From an uncultured Bacteroidales bacterium (lineage in GTDB: Bacteria > Bacteroidota > Bacteroidia > Bacteroidales > Paludibacteraceae): a DNA stretch of 64,000 nucleotides. The translations under genes were made by a program, and so were the position numbers. The stretch covers positions 1 through 64,000 of the forward strand of contig CALUNA010000015.1 of NCBI GenBank assembly GCA_944321895.1, in the 5' to 3' direction. Positions 49,125 through 59,354 of the stretch are shown here, piece by piece. Below the pieces are notes generated by a model, which was given only the letters and a program-made list of their open reading frames with translations, ran no database searches and had not been told where the DNA came from. Position 1 is the first letter of the stretch. Each line of letters starts with the position of its first letter.

Positions 49125-51680
49125 ATGGTTGAGAACGATAGAATTATAAAGGTGAATATCGATGAGGAAATGAAATCGTCCTACATTGATTATTCCATGT
49201 CGGTAATTGTGTCGCGTGCGCTTCCTGATGTTCGGGATGGTTTTAAGCCGGTACATCGTCGTGTCCTTTTCGGAATGAACGAACTGGGCAATACGTTCGA
49301 TAAGCCGACTAAAAAGTGTGCGCGTATTGTTGGTGAGGTAATGGGTAAGTATCATCCGCATGGCGATTCGTCCATTTACGGAACTTTGGTGCGTCTGGCA
49401 CAGCCCTGGGCAATGCGTTATCCGTTGGTGGATGGTCAGGGAAACTTCGGTTCGGTCGATGGTGATAGCCCTGCTGCCATGCGTTATACGGAGGCGCGTC
49501 TGGCCCGTCTTGCCGAAGAAATGTTGCGCGACATAGAGAAAGACACGGTCGATATGCAACTGAACTTCGATGATACCTTGCGCGAGCCGGTCGTTTTGCC
49601 GACACGAATACCGAACTTGCTGATGAACGGTTCGTCCGGTATTGCCGTCGGCATGGCAACAAACATGGCACCGCATAATTTGCGTGAAGTAGCTGATGGC
49701 ATCGTTGCATATATAGACAATCCGGAACTGGAAATATCGGAACTGATGAAATATATCAAGGCTCCCGATTTTCCGACCGGAGGAACCATTTACGGATATG
49801 CCGGTGTCAAGGAAGCCTTTGAAACGGGGCGCGGACGTATCGTAGTCCGCTCCAAAGTGGAGATAGAAACCGAACCGAACGGACGTGAACGTCTGGTTGT
49901 CTGCGAACTGCCATATCAGGTCATCAAATCGGATTTGGTTAAGAACATAGCCGCTTTGGTGAACGAAAAGAAAATTGACGGTATTTCAGATATATCCGAC
50001 CAGTCAAAACGCGATGTGCGCATCGTAATCGATATTAAGAAAGATGCCAATGCGAGCGTAGTGTTGAACAAACTGTACAAATACACTGCCTTGCAGTCAT
50101 CTTTCAGCGTCAATAACATTGCGTTGGTACATGGCCGTCCGCGCCTGCTGAATCTGAAAGATCTGGTACGTTATTTTGTGGAACATCGTCTGGATGTCGT
50201 AACCCGCCGCAGCCAGTTTGAACTGAAAGAGGCTGAAAAACGCGCCCATATTTTGGAAGGTCTGATTATCGCCGTTGACAATATTGACGAGGTTATCCGT
50301 CTTATCAGGGAATCCCGCACGGTTGAAGAATCGCGTGCACGCCTGATGGAACGTTTCAACCTGTCAGAGCTTCAGGCACGTGCCATTGTTGAAATGCGTT
50401 TGCGCCAATTGACGGGACTGGCCATCGACGACCTGCGGGCAGAATATGCCGAAGTCTTGAAAACTATCGAATGGCTGAAGGAAGTGCTGGCAAAAGTGGA
50501 ACTTCGCATGAACATCATCAAGGAGGAAATGCTGGAAATCAAGGAAAAATATGGTGATGAACGTAAGACGGACATTGTTTATGCTTCGGAAGAGTTCAAT
50601 CCGGAAGATTTCTATGCAGACGATGAAATGATCATAACCATTTCACACATGGGTTATATCAAACGTACGGCTTTGACTGAATTCCGCGCACAAGGCCGTG
50701 GCGGAGTGGGAAGCAAGGGCGGCGATACGCGCGATGATGATTTTATTGAATATATCTATCCGGCGTCCATGCACAATACAATGCTGTTCTTCACCCAAAA
50801 AGGGCGTTGCTATTGGCTTAAGGTGTATGAAATACCGGAAGGTTCCAAAAACTCAAAAGGCCGTGCCATTCAGAATTTGCTGAACATTGATTCGGACGAC
50901 AAGGTGAACGCATTCATTCGCGTGAAGGGCTTGAATGACAAGGAATATATCGAGTCCCATTATCTGATATTTGCAACCAAGCAGGGAATCATCAAGAAAA
51001 CATCGTTGGAAGCCTACTCGCGTCCGCGCCAGAATGGCGTAAATGCCATTATTATCCGTGAGGACGACCAGGTAATCCAGGTGCGTCTGACGGATGGTGA
51101 TTCGGAAATCATCATGGCCAACAGAAACGGTCGCGCCATCCGTTTCCACGAATCCAAGGTACGCCCAATGGGACGTATGTCCACCGGTGTACGGGGAATG
51201 CAACTGGACGAAGACGGACAGGATGAAGTAGTCGGCATGATTTGCATAGACAAGAAGGCTGCTGCTGACAGCACGATAATGGTTGTTTCGCAGCAAGGCT
51301 ACGGCAAACGTACCAGATTGGATGATGAAGATGGTGAACCGGTTTATCGCGTGACGAATCGCGGAGGAAAAGGAGTGAAGACGCTGAATATCACGGATAA
51401 AACGGGTAAACTGGTTGCCATTAAGAGTGTTACGGATGATAACGACTTGATGATTATCAACAAATCAGGTGTTGCCATCCGTTTGAAAGTAGCCAATATA
51501 CGTGTTATGGGACGTGCCACGCAGGGTGTCCGGCTCATCAATCTGGAAAAACGCAACGATGAAATAGCATCAGTATGCAAAGTTGCATCAGAGTCGGTTG
51601 ATGACATGGGAGAGTCTGTCGTTTCCCACCAGGATATGGCGGATGAAGATATAATGGAACAAACTCCAAAGCAAGAATAA
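49125..51680 (+). CDS. gyrA: DNA gyrase subunit A
   Basis: 851 residues. The breakage-reunion domain has catalytic Tyr121 (AAMRYTEARL) and the quinolone pocket HGDSSIYGT, with Ser82 equivalent to E. coli Ser83 and Gly86 at the E. coli Asp87 position. A coiled coil is followed by a C-terminal beta-pinwheel (from about 500) with the GyrA-box-type sequence QGRGGVGS. The acidic tail (DDMGESV, EEDIMEQTPKQE-like) is typical. With GyrB, encoded elsewhere, it introduces negative supercoils. The presence of a GyrA box favours gyrase over topoisomerase IV ParC. Confidence 0.96.
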   Translation: MVENDRIIKVNIDEEMKSSYIDYSMSVIVSRALPDVRDGFKPVHRRVLFGMNELGNTFDKPTKKCARIVGEVMGKYHPHGDSSIYGTLVRLAQPWAMRYPLVDGQGNFGSVDGDSPAAMRYTEARLARLAEEMLRDIEKDTVDMQLNFDDTLREPVVLPTRIPNLLMNGSSGIAVGMATNMAPHNLREVADGIVAYIDNPELEISELMKYIKAPDFPTGGTIYGYAGVKEAFETGRGRIVVRSKVEIETEPNGRERLVVCELPYQVIKSDLVKNIAALVNEKKIDGISDISDQSKRDVRIVIDIKKDANASVVLNKLYKYTALQSSFSVNNIALVHGRPRLLNLKDLVRYFVEHRLDVVTRRSQFELKEAEKRAHILEGLIIAVDNIDEVIRLIRESRTVEESRARLMERFNLSELQARAIVEMRLRQLTGLAIDDLRAEYAEVLKTIEWLKEVLAKVELRMNIIKEEMLEIKEKYGDERKTDIVYASEEFNPEDFYADDEMIITISHMGYIKRTALTEFRAQGRGGVGSKGGDTRDDDFIEYIYPASMHNTMLFFTQKGRCYWLKVYEIPEGSKNSKGRAIQNLLNIDSDDKVNAFIRVKGLNDKEYIESHYLIFATKQGIIKKTSLEAYSRPRQNGVNAIIIREDDQVIQVRLTDGDSEIIMANRNGRAIRFHESKVRPMGRMSTGVRGMQLDEDGQDEVVGMICIDKKAAADSTIMVVSQQGYGKRTRLDDEDGEPVYRVTNRGGKGVKTLNITDKTGKLVAIKSVTDDNDLMIINKSGVAIRLKVANIRVMGRATQGVRLINLEKRNDEIASVCKVASESVDDMGESVVSHQDMADEDIMEQTPKQE

Positions 51681-51702
51681 TCACAACTAAAAAACAGATT
51701 TT

Positions 51703-52935
51703 ATGAAAAAAGCAATTGTATTATTATCGATTGTGCTTGTGAGTGGCGCTGTGTTCGCCCAGAAAGCAAATGTTTCAAAAGCAAAAAACAAGGCTTTGTC
51801 AACAGAAAGCCCTGATTTTGCCGGTGCGCGGGAGGCTATTAAATTAGCATTGGAAGACCCGACTACCAAAGACTTGGCAAATACATGGTATGTAGCCGGT
51901 CTGATTGGTTATAAAGAATGCGAATCTTTGTATTTTCAGCTCCAAATGGGACAAAAAATAGATGATACCGCTAAAGGAGAGGCCGTAATGGAGTCTGTCA
52001 ATTATTTTGTGGTTGCCGACAGTCTCGGACAGATTCCGAACGAAAAAGGAAAAATCAACACGCGTATCAGAAAAGACATTATGCCCAAAATGTTGGAATA
52101 TTACCAACAGCAGCATTTGGTCATGTATGGTGTATACTTGTTTGAACAAAAGAACTATGCACGTGCATACGATGCTTTCAAAATGCATCTTTCCATTCCG
52201 GACATGCCAATGTTCCAGGACGAAAAGGAACAGGCCAAAATGCCCCGCGATACAGTCTATTCCCAATATAAATACTATACTGCCCTGGCAGCAAGCAATG
52301 CCGGACTGAACAAGGAAGCAATTGCAATATACAAGGATCTGACGGATGAAGACTGTGAGCCGGTAACGGTTTATCAATTGCTGTATCAGGAATACTTCAA
52401 TCTGAAAGACACTGTAAATTATGTAAATACACTGAAAGAAGCTTTCCAGAAATTCCCGACGGAACCTTGGTTCTTGCAGAACCTGATTAATCACTTTATT
52501 TTTACAGGTCAGACAGAAGAATCATTGGTTTACTTGCGTAATGCCATAGAAAGGGAACCTAATGTGGCACAATATCACTATGTAAAGGGTAATGTGGATG
52601 AAACCTTGGGCAATGTGGAAGATGCAAAGGTGGATTTTCAGAAAGCTATTGAACTGGAGCCGACCATGGCAGATGCCTATGCAGGAATGGGACGTGTATA
52701 CTTCAATGTAGCCGTGAATATGTTGGATGAAGCCAGCAGCCTGCAGGACCAGGCACAATATGAACAGGAGCTGCAGAAAGCCCAGGACATATTCAAGCAA
52801 TCGTTGCCTTATTTTCAGAAAGCCGCAGAACTGAATCCGGATGATACCGACTATAAAATGACATTGCGCACATTATATTATCGTTTGGGCATGGATGCAG
52901 AATATGAGGCTATCAACAAGGAACTGAATATGTAG
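51703..52935 (+). CDS. Exported tetratricopeptide-repeat protein
   Basis: 410 residues. A signal peptide (about 1-20, VFAQ) precedes an alpha-helical repeat body. Recognisable TPRs occur near 195-260 (YYTALAASNAGLNKEAIAIY) and 285-380 (AQYHYVKGNVDETLGNVEDA, ADAYAGMGRVYFNVAVNM). The protein is probably periplasmic. It follows gyrA by 22 bp and a terminator lies after it, so it likely shares the gyrA transcript, a neighbour pair without an obvious functional link. No enzymatic motif is seen. Confidence 0.82.
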   Translation: MKKAIVLLSIVLVSGAVFAQKANVSKAKNKALSTESPDFAGAREAIKLALEDPTTKDLANTWYVAGLIGYKECESLYFQLQMGQKIDDTAKGEAVMESVNYFVVADSLGQIPNEKGKINTRIRKDIMPKMLEYYQQQHLVMYGVYLFEQKNYARAYDAFKMHLSIPDMPMFQDEKEQAKMPRDTVYSQYKYYTALAASNAGLNKEAIAIYKDLTDEDCEPVTVYQLLYQEYFNLKDTVNYVNTLKEAFQKFPTEPWFLQNLINHFIFTGQTEESLVYLRNAIEREPNVAQYHYVKGNVDETLGNVEDAKVDFQKAIELEPTMADAYAGMGRVYFNVAVNMLDEASSLQDQAQYEQELQKAQDIFKQSLPYFQKAAELNPDDTDYKMTLRTLYYRLGMDAEYEAINKELNM

Positions 52936-52956
52936 TATTTATAAGAAAAGCAATGG

Positions 52957-52984
52957 AAAAAGGCCGGAAACCCCGGCCTTTTTT
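52957..52984 (+). terminator. Terminator of gyrA-TPR
   Basis: AAAAAGGCCGG (52957-52967) pairs with CCGGCC (52973-52978), which is followed by six T. Confidence 0.88.
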
Positions 52985-53099
52985 CATATCCGTAAAGTTA
53001 ATTCCGACTGTCATTTTGTCAGGTTTCCTTGTTCTGGTGTATATTTTGAAGAAGCGCGCCGCGGAAAAATAAAAAAGAAAAAGAAAGGAGAACAATAAT

Positions 53100-55688
53100 A
53101 TGAACTTTAACAATTTTACTATCAAAGCACAGGAAGCCGTACAAGGTGCGGTGAATATTGTACAGGCCAAGGGGCAACAGGCCATTGAGCCGGTGCATTT
53201 GATGAAAGGTGTTCTGGACGTCGGTGAGAATGTAACCAACTTTATTTTCAGCAAGCTGGAAATACAGCCCAATGTTATCAGGAACACGGTTGAGAAAATG
53301 ATAGACAATTTGCCGAAGGTGTCGGGAGGTGAACCTTATCTGAGCCGTGAGTCGAATGCTGTCTTGCAACGTGCCATAGATGCTTCCAAGAAAGATGGCG
53401 ATGAATATGTTTCGGTAGAATACTTGTTGCTTGCCTTGTTTCTGGAAAACAGCAATGTGTCCCAAATGCTGAAAGATGCAGGAATGACAGAAAAGGAACT
53501 TCGTGCCGCCATTGCCGAATTGCGGAAAGGCAGTAAGGTAAAGGAGCAAACGGCTGAAGATACCTATCAGGCATTGGAAAAATATGCAATCAATCTGAAT
53601 GAACGTGCGCGGAATGGCAAATTGGATCCTGTTATCGGGCGTGATGAAGAAATCAGGCGTGTGTTGCAGATTTTGAGCCGAAGGACCAAAAACAATCCTA
53701 TCCTGATTGGTGAGCCGGGTACCGGTAAAACGGCCATTGCAGAAGGTCTGGCACATCGTATTGTACGTGGTGATGTACCGGAAAATCTGAAAACCAAACA
53801 GATTTACAGCCTGGACATGGGAGCATTGATTGCCGGTGCAAAATACAAGGGCGAGTTTGAGGAGCGTTTAAAATCGGTAGTGAACGAAGTGATGAAATCA
53901 GAAGGTGAAATCATTTTGTTCATTGATGAAATCCATACTTTGGTCGGGGCCGGAAAAGGCGAGGGAGCAATGGATGCAGCCAATATCCTGAAACCGGCTT
54001 TGGCACGTGGAGAGTTGCGCGCAATCGGTGCGACAACCCTGGATGAATACCAAAAGTATTTTGAAAAGGACAAAGCCTTGGAACGTCGTTTCCAGACTGT
54101 TATGGTCGATGAACCGGATGAAGCCAGCACAATATCCATTTTGCGTGGTCTGAAAGAGCGCTACGAAAACCACCACAAGGTACGTATTAAAGATGATGCA
54201 ATCATTGCAGCAGTCGAACTTTCAAGCCGTTACATTACAGACCGTTTCTTGCCGGACAAGGCAATTGACCTGATGGATGAGGCTGCCGCCAAACTGCGTC
54301 TGGAAGTGGACAGCGTTCCGGAAGAGCTGGATGTCGTTGAGCGTAATATCAAACAGCTGGAAATTGAACGTGAGGCTATTAAACGTGAAAACGATACGCA
54401 TAAACTCGAATCCTTGAACAAGGAAATAGCTGACCTGAAAGAAGAAAGCAAGAAAATGCGTGCACAATGGAGCAGCGAAAAAGCATTGATAGACAAAATC
54501 CAGCAGAGCAAGATTGAAATAGAGCAGCTGAAATACGAAGCGGATCGTGCCGAGCGTGAAGGTGACTACGGCCGTGTTGCCGAAATTCGTTATGGCAAGA
54601 TAAAAGATGCCGAGCGTACCATAGCTGAAAGCAAAGACAAGTTGCGTGAAATGCAACATGGCAATGCCATGATCAAGGAAGAGGTCGATGCGGATGATAT
54701 AGCGGAAATCGTTAGCCGGTGGACTGGCATTCCCGTAACGAAGATGATGCAAAGCGAAAAGGACAAGTTGCTGCATCTGGAAGAAGAACTGCACAAACGT
54801 GTGATTGGACAGGATGAAGCCATCTCCGCCATAGCGGATGCAGTGCGCAGAAGCCGTGCCGGTCTGCAAGACCCCAAACGGCCTATCGGTTCCTTTATCT
54901 TTCTGGGTACTACCGGTGTAGGTAAAACGGAACTGGCCAAGGCCTTGGCTGAGTATCTGTTCGATGATGAGAACATGATGACACGTATCGACATGAGCGA
55001 GTATCAGGAAAAATTCAGCGCTACGCGTTTGATCGGTGCACCTCCGGGATATGTGGGATATGATGAAGGCGGACAATTGACGGAAGCCATCAGGCGCAAA
55101 CCCTACAGCGTTGTCCTGTTCGATGAAATTGAAAAGGCGCATCCGGATGTGTTCAACATTCTGCTGCAGGTGCTGGACGATGGGCGTCTGACCGATAACA
55201 AAGGCCGTACGGTCAACTTTAAGAACACCATCATTATCATGACCAGTAATCTGGGCTCGCAGCTGATCCGGGAAAATTTTGAGAAAATGACTGATTCCAA
55301 CCGTGAGCAAGTAATCGAGCAGACCAAACAGCAGGTATTTGAACTGTTGAAACAGACCATCAGGCCAGAATTTCTGAACCGTATTGATGAGTTGATCATG
55401 TTTACGCCGCTTAGCGAGTCAGAAATAGAACAGATTGTCGGGTTACAGCTGGGAAGTGTCCAGAAACAGTTGAAGCAGAATGGCGTAACATTGGAAGTCA
55501 CTCCTGCGGCCTTGAAATGGATAGCCAGAGTGGGTTACGACCCGCAGTTTGGTGCCCGGCCGGTAAAACGTGTTATTCAGCATTATGTGTTGAACGAGTT
55601 GAGCAAGCTGATTATCGGCCAGCAGGTAGATTCCGCCAAACCAATTGTTGTGGATATGGTTGGTGACGAGTTGAAAATGACCAATTGA
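53100..55688 (+). CDS. clpB: ATP-dependent disaggregase ClpB
   Basis: 862 residues. The N-terminal Clp-N repeat domain (about 1-145) is followed by AAA-1 with GEPGTGKT near residue 202 and a long coiled-coil middle domain (about 400-520). The middle domain distinguishes ClpB from ClpA and ClpC. AAA-2 has GTTGVGKT near residue 601 and an arginine-finger region. The Clp C-terminal domain ends near KMTN. No ClpP-binding IGF/L loop was noticed. It works with DnaK to dissolve aggregates after heat stress. The 5' region has a near-miss -7 element (TATATTTTG near 53039) and no recognisable CIRCE or HrcA site. Confidence 0.97.
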   Translation: MNFNNFTIKAQEAVQGAVNIVQAKGQQAIEPVHLMKGVLDVGENVTNFIFSKLEIQPNVIRNTVEKMIDNLPKVSGGEPYLSRESNAVLQRAIDASKKDGDEYVSVEYLLLALFLENSNVSQMLKDAGMTEKELRAAIAELRKGSKVKEQTAEDTYQALEKYAINLNERARNGKLDPVIGRDEEIRRVLQILSRRTKNNPILIGEPGTGKTAIAEGLAHRIVRGDVPENLKTKQIYSLDMGALIAGAKYKGEFEERLKSVVNEVMKSEGEIILFIDEIHTLVGAGKGEGAMDAANILKPALARGELRAIGATTLDEYQKYFEKDKALERRFQTVMVDEPDEASTISILRGLKERYENHHKVRIKDDAIIAAVELSSRYITDRFLPDKAIDLMDEAAAKLRLEVDSVPEELDVVERNIKQLEIEREAIKRENDTHKLESLNKEIADLKEESKKMRAQWSSEKALIDKIQQSKIEIEQLKYEADRAEREGDYGRVAEIRYGKIKDAERTIAESKDKLREMQHGNAMIKEEVDADDIAEIVSRWTGIPVTKMMQSEKDKLLHLEEELHKRVIGQDEAISAIADAVRRSRAGLQDPKRPIGSFIFLGTTGVGKTELAKALAEYLFDDENMMTRIDMSEYQEKFSATRLIGAPPGYVGYDEGGQLTEAIRRKPYSVVLFDEIEKAHPDVFNILLQVLDDGRLTDNKGRTVNFKNTIIIMTSNLGSQLIRENFEKMTDSNREQVIEQTKQQVFELLKQTIRPEFLNRIDELIMFTPLSESEIEQIVGLQLGSVQKQLKQNGVTLEVTPAALKWIARVGYDPQFGARPVKRVIQHYVLNELSKLIIGQQVDSAKPIVVDMVGDELKMTN

Positions 55689-55710
55689 TTTTTCACGTGT
55701 TGTAATAATG

Positions 55711-55745
55711 ATGCCGGCAACGTTTAATGCGTTGCCGGCATTTTT
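55711..55745 (+). terminator. Terminator of clpB
   Basis: A perfect 12-bp stem, ATGCCGGCAACG (55711-55722) with CGTTGCCGGCAT (55730-55741), a 7-nt loop and a T-run. Confidence 0.92.
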
Positions 55746-55811
55746 ATGTAATCCAATCTTTTTGGGAAAAGGAAGAATGGCTAATACCATGTTCTTTGTT
55801 TTCCTGATAGC

Positions 55812-55847
55812 AAAAACCGCCGGCTGAATTTCGGCCGACGGTTTTTT
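55812..55847. terminator. Terminator of fabG (bidirectional)
   Basis: AAAAACCG at the left pairs with CGGTTTTT at the right through a GC-rich stem with one mismatch and one wobble. It lies just past the fabG stop on the minus strand and backs up the clpB terminator on the plus strand. Confidence 0.75.
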
Positions 55848-55867
55848 ATCTGATATATCAATATCTT

Positions 55868-56614
55868 TTAGCAGTTCATGCCACCGCAACAGTGGATAAC
55901 CTGACCGGAAACATACGACGACAGGTCGGAGGCAAGGAATAGTGCTACTTTGGCAACCTCGTCAGGTGAGCCGCCACGGCGTAGCGGAATGGTGTCTGTC
56001 CATTTGGCACGCTGCTCATCAGACAAGGCATGTGTCATCTCAGTCTCAATGAATCCGGGTGCAATGGCGTTGGCTCGTATGCCCCTTGAACCAAGTTCTT
56101 TGGCTATTGATTTTGCCAGACCAATCATGCCGGCCTTGGAAGCCGAGTAGTTGGCTTGTCCGGCGTTGCCGCTTACGCCGACAACGGAACTCATGTTGAT
56201 AATGCTACCTGATTTCTGGCGCATCATAACAGGAGTGCAGGCATGAATGAAGTTGAATGCGGATTTCAGGTTTACATTCATTACGGCATCCCACTGTGCT
56301 TCGCTCATACGCATCATCAGACCATCTTTGGTTATGCCGGCATTGTTGACCAGTATGTCGATGGTTCCGAATTCTTTCTGAATCTCGGTTACGACCGTGT
56401 GTGTTTCTTCAAAATTGGCAGCATTGGAAGCATAGCCTTTGGCTTTTACTCCATAAGCGGCGATTTCCTTTTCGGTAGCCAGGGCATTCTCATCGATAAC
56501 AAGATCAGTGAATGCAATGTTGCAACCTTCGGCTGCAAAACGCAATGCAATGGCCTTGCCTATGCCGCGGGCGGCACCGGTAATAATAGCAGTCTTTCCT
56601 TCAAGTAATTTCAT
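55868..56614 (-). CDS. fabG: 3-oxoacyl-[acyl-carrier-protein] reductase
   Basis: 248 residues from MKLLEGKTAIITG. An SDR enzyme that reduces 3-oxoacyl-ACP with NADPH in fatty-acid elongation. Rossmann motif TGAARGIG is at 12-19, NNAG at 90-93, and the catalytic set is Ser143, Tyr156 and Lys160. The C-terminus (GGMNC) is typical. The frame could begin at 56674, but that extension lacks homology. The remaining fatty-acid genes are elsewhere. It has its own promoter element, divergent from the peroxiredoxin gene. Confidence 0.93.
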   Translation of the reverse strand: MKLLEGKTAIITGAARGIGKAIALRFAAEGCNIAFTDLVIDENALATEKEIAAYGVKAKGYASNAANFEETHTVVTEIQKEFGTIDILVNNAGITKDGLMMRMSEAQWDAVMNVNLKSAFNFIHACTPVMMRQKSGSIINMSSVVGVSGNAGQANYSASKAGMIGLAKSIAKELGSRGIRANAIAPGFIETEMTHALSDEQRAKWTDTIPLRRGGSPDEVAKVALFLASDLSSYVSGQVIHCCGGMNC

Positions 56615-56687
56615 AAAAGTATGTATTAAAGTTGAACGGTTCTTTTTGCCATACCATATTTTGTAATATGGCAACTATTCTGTGGCA

Positions 56688-56695
56688 CAAAAGTA
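56688..56695 (-). promoter_or_regulatory. -7 element of fabG
   Basis: TACTTTTG on the minus strand, 73 bp before the fabG ATG. Confidence 0.5.
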
Positions 56696-56770
56696 CTATT
56701 TTTTGATGGCATGCTAAAATTTTGTGGAAAAACATCTAACTTTATGCGCAGAATTTTTAAACATGCATTT

Positions 56771-57235
56771 ATGAAAACAGGTGATAAGATTCCGGATGTT
56801 TTGGGAAAAGATGAAAACGGTATGTTGCTCCGGCGCAGTGATTTTGCCGGCAAAAAGTTGATTGTCTATTTTTATCCGAAGGATAATACCTCCGGTTGTA
56901 CGGCACAGGCATGCAGTCTGCGTGATGCTTACGATGAAATCCGGCGTTTAGGATACGATGTGGTAGGTGTAAGTGTGGACAGTCAGGTGTCGCATCAGAA
57001 ATTTATCCGAAAGAACGGTTTGCCTTTTCATTTGGTGTCGGATGACGCCAAGGAGCTGGTACTGCTGTTTGGCGTATGGGGAGAAAAAAGCATGTACGGC
57101 AGGAAATATATGGGAACCATGCGTACAACTTTTGTGGTGGATGAGAATGGCATCATAACCCATGTGTTGGATTCAAAAACGGTAAAGACGGCTACTCACG
57201 CCCAACAGTTGCTTGCTTTAATTGCTGCCGGGTAG
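56771..57235 (+). CDS. bcp: Thioredoxin-dependent peroxiredoxin, Bcp/PrxQ type
   Basis: 154 residues from MKTGDKIPDV; a longer frame from 56711 is unlikely. It reduces hydrogen peroxide and organic peroxides in the cytoplasm. The peroxidatic Cys43 lies in TSGCTAQACS and the resolving Cys48 is five residues on, the PrxQ arrangement. The partner region FHLVSDDAKELVLLFGVW is intact. Its last 44 bp overlap the 3' end of the convergent lptC gene with no terminator between them, so the transcripts overlap antisense. Regulation by OxyR is possible, but no site is visible. Confidence 0.92.
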   Translation: MKTGDKIPDVLGKDENGMLLRRSDFAGKKLIVYFYPKDNTSGCTAQACSLRDAYDEIRRLGYDVVGVSVDSQVSHQKFIRKNGLPFHLVSDDAKELVLLFGVWGEKSMYGRKYMGTMRTTFVVDENGIITHVLDSKTVKTATHAQQLLALIAAG

Positions 57236-57938
57236 GGGATGTGGAAACGGATTCCGGCTTGTTTGCAGTGGGGACGGCATCGGGTTCCTGTCCGGATGGA
57301 CTGCCGTTTGATGACCTGGTTACGATAGGTTGCCGGTTGCCGGCGGGAACACTGTCGTTTGTTTCTTCCTTCACGGGGAATATTCCCTGGGGTTTCCGTA
57401 TGGTATAGTTGGTCATACTCTGATTTGACTCGAAGCCGAGCCCCCAGATGATGGATGTCGCACGTGTTATGGTGATCAGACTGTCGGAATATATGCGTTC
57501 TGCCTTTTGGTCCCAGAACAATTGCTCGGTTTCGAACATTTCGCCTTGCAGATTTATGGCAACCACATTTCCTGTCAGCTCCCATATTTGCGGATTCTCC
57601 AGGAATTTGGCATAATCGCTTTCTATGCTTGCGTCTACGTTCAGGTCTGTGTCGAAATTTTCCAGGATAATTCCGCTTGGAAAATCCCAATAAGGCTCTT
57701 CCGCCTTATCGTATATCAGCCATTCCTTTGTTGATATGCGATATCTGGTTATTCCGGAATCGGAAATAACAGTTGTCACCTGCGTTGCATCCAGACGTGG
57801 AATGGAAGTGCGGTCTTCCACTGCGTCTATGGTGTCTGCTTCCTGTTTTCTGTTGCATGCAATAAAAAGAAACATTATGGCCGTAAGTACTACAGCCATA
57901 ATGTTTCTGCTTATATGTTGCCGGTTTGTTAACGACAT
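57192..57938 (-). CDS. lptC: LPS export protein LptC
   Basis: About 248 residues from ATG 57938; the frame can open at 57959. The lipobox FIAC (Cys28) gives a lipoprotein-type N-terminus. The LptC beta-jellyroll region spans about 50-175 (ISTKEWLIYDKAEEPYWDFP, then WELTGNVVAIN and FETEQLFWDQKAERIYSDS as family strands). A Ser/Pro/Thr-rich, low-complexity tail of about 55 residues follows. That tail is encoded partly by DNA overlapping bcp. LptC passes lipopolysaccharide from LptBFG to LptA. It starts 6 bp after the TPR gene stop, as the last gene of the hisG operon. Confidence 0.85.
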   Translation of the reverse strand: MSLTNRQHISRNIMAVVLTAIMFLFIACNRKQEADTIDAVEDRTSIPRLDATQVTTVISDSGITRYRISTKEWLIYDKAEEPYWDFPSGIILENFDTDLNVDASIESDYAKFLENPQIWELTGNVVAINLQGEMFETEQLFWDQKAERIYSDSLITITRATSIIWGLGFESNQSMTNYTIRKPQGIFPVKEETNDSVPAGNRQPIVTRSSNGSPSGQEPDAVPTANKPESVSTSPTRQQLKQATVGRE

Positions 57939-59320
57939 ATTGTCTGCTGTCCGATCCATCCGCCTACGGTAAACGGCTGGCCATCCTGCAATTCTGGTTG
58001 GAAGAATATCTCCTCGGTAGTCGGGAAATACTTGGAATATGTAGCAATCATTTCGTTGGCATCAGCTTCGCAACTTGGGTCAACTTGTTTTGCTTTCCTG
58101 AACTCGTCTACAGCAACCCAGAACACGGTTTTGTTTAGCACGGGGTTGTCATAGGGCTTTGATTGTGCATATAACATTCCGATAAGAAGGTAAGGTTTGC
58201 CCTGGTCGGGATTGAATTCCAGTGATTTACGTGCATTGGTCCGTGCCGCACTGAAATTCTTCAGATCGTTTCCGTATACTTGGGCAATTTTGAAATACTG
58301 CTCGGCTTTTTCCATATCGTCGGTTGATAGCTTGATGGATTCTTCGTAATATGCGATGGCTTGTGCGAAATCATTACGCAGGTACGACATCTCGGCGCAA
58401 CCGTTGGCCGATTCTGATGACGGGGATATCTTGTGCGCTTTTTCCGATGCAGCAAAGTAAACCTCTGATTTTGTGCAGCCGGTACGTTTGTAGAATGCAA
58501 TAATGCGGTTCAGAAAATCCAAGTCATTGCTGGCGGCAACTTCGTTGTTGTAGATGTTATCCAATATTCCACAATCGGCAACACCGCTTTGTACGAACAA
58601 CGCATCCAGACCGATTTTGATTTGTCCGGCCATTTCGGCATAGCGATTGGTTTCATCTTTGGCTATAACATCCAGATATTCTGTTGCTTTCAGGTAGTCA
58701 TTGATGAATTTCTCTCCATGTTCGGGTCTGACTTTGTAGATATTTGATGACAGAACCACGAATTGTTGCAGGACTCCTACTTCTGATTCGGCTTTCATTC
58801 CATTGACGGATTTTTCCAGCCATTGGTAGGCATTTTCCTTGAGGCTGTCTTCAGGGAAGTATGTAATATAGTCCAGTGCTTTCACTCCCAGTATCCAGCT
58901 TGTCGGGTATTTCGGGTCATCACCAAAATACTTGATGCGTTGGTCATACATCTTCATCAGGCGTTTTCTGAGGATATCGCGTTCGGCCGGATCCGTGGTC
59001 TGGCTCAGTTGCCAATGTAGAATATTGCGTCCCTGCGAATAGATGGCTTTGTTGCCGTTTGGGCATTCGTTGAATGCGGCCAGCCACGGTTCTACTGCAT
59101 CGGCATATTGCTTGTTTTTGGCGGATTCGTTGAACAGGCTGATGTTGATCAGACATTCTTCTGTGATTTCAGGAACACTTTCCTCTTCGGCAACCGTTTC
59201 CTCTACGGTTGTGGTTGTTTGTTCGGTTTCTGCTTTTCTGTCTTTCTTTGATGCTTTTTGTGCCAGGCAGTTCGTGCTTAGAAAAGCAGTGCAGATTGTA
59301 ATTACAAGTAATGTTTTCAT
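57929..59320 (-). CDS. Tetratricopeptide-repeat protein, conserved with lptC
   Basis: 463 residues. A signal peptide (about 1-21) is followed by a low-complexity Lys/Thr/Glu stretch (24-52), then TPR-like helices. Clear units lie near 300-390 (GCAEMSYLRNDFAQAIAYYE, KAEQYFKIAQVYGNDLKNF, GKPYLLIGMLYAQSKPY). It is probably periplasmic. Its C-terminus (GGWIGQQTICR) is not part of a repeat. It sits between an outer-membrane protein gene and lptC, so an envelope-assembly role is reasonable. No catalytic motif is present. Confidence 0.83.
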   Translation of the reverse strand: MKTLLVITICTAFLSTNCLAQKASKKDRKAETEQTTTTVEETVAEEESVPEITEECLINISLFNESAKNKQYADAVEPWLAAFNECPNGNKAIYSQGRNILHWQLSQTTDPAERDILRKRLMKMYDQRIKYFGDDPKYPTSWILGVKALDYITYFPEDSLKENAYQWLEKSVNGMKAESEVGVLQQFVVLSSNIYKVRPEHGEKFINDYLKATEYLDVIAKDETNRYAEMAGQIKIGLDALFVQSGVADCGILDNIYNNEVAASNDLDFLNRIIAFYKRTGCTKSEVYFAASEKAHKISPSSESANGCAEMSYLRNDFAQAIAYYEESIKLSTDDMEKAEQYFKIAQVYGNDLKNFSAARTNARKSLEFNPDQGKPYLLIGMLYAQSKPYDNPVLNKTVFWVAVDEFRKAKQVDPSCEADANEMIATYSKYFPTTEEIFFQPELQDGQPFTVGGWIGQQTICR

Positions 59321-59354
59321 AAAATATATGATTAGAAAGAAACAATAAATATGA

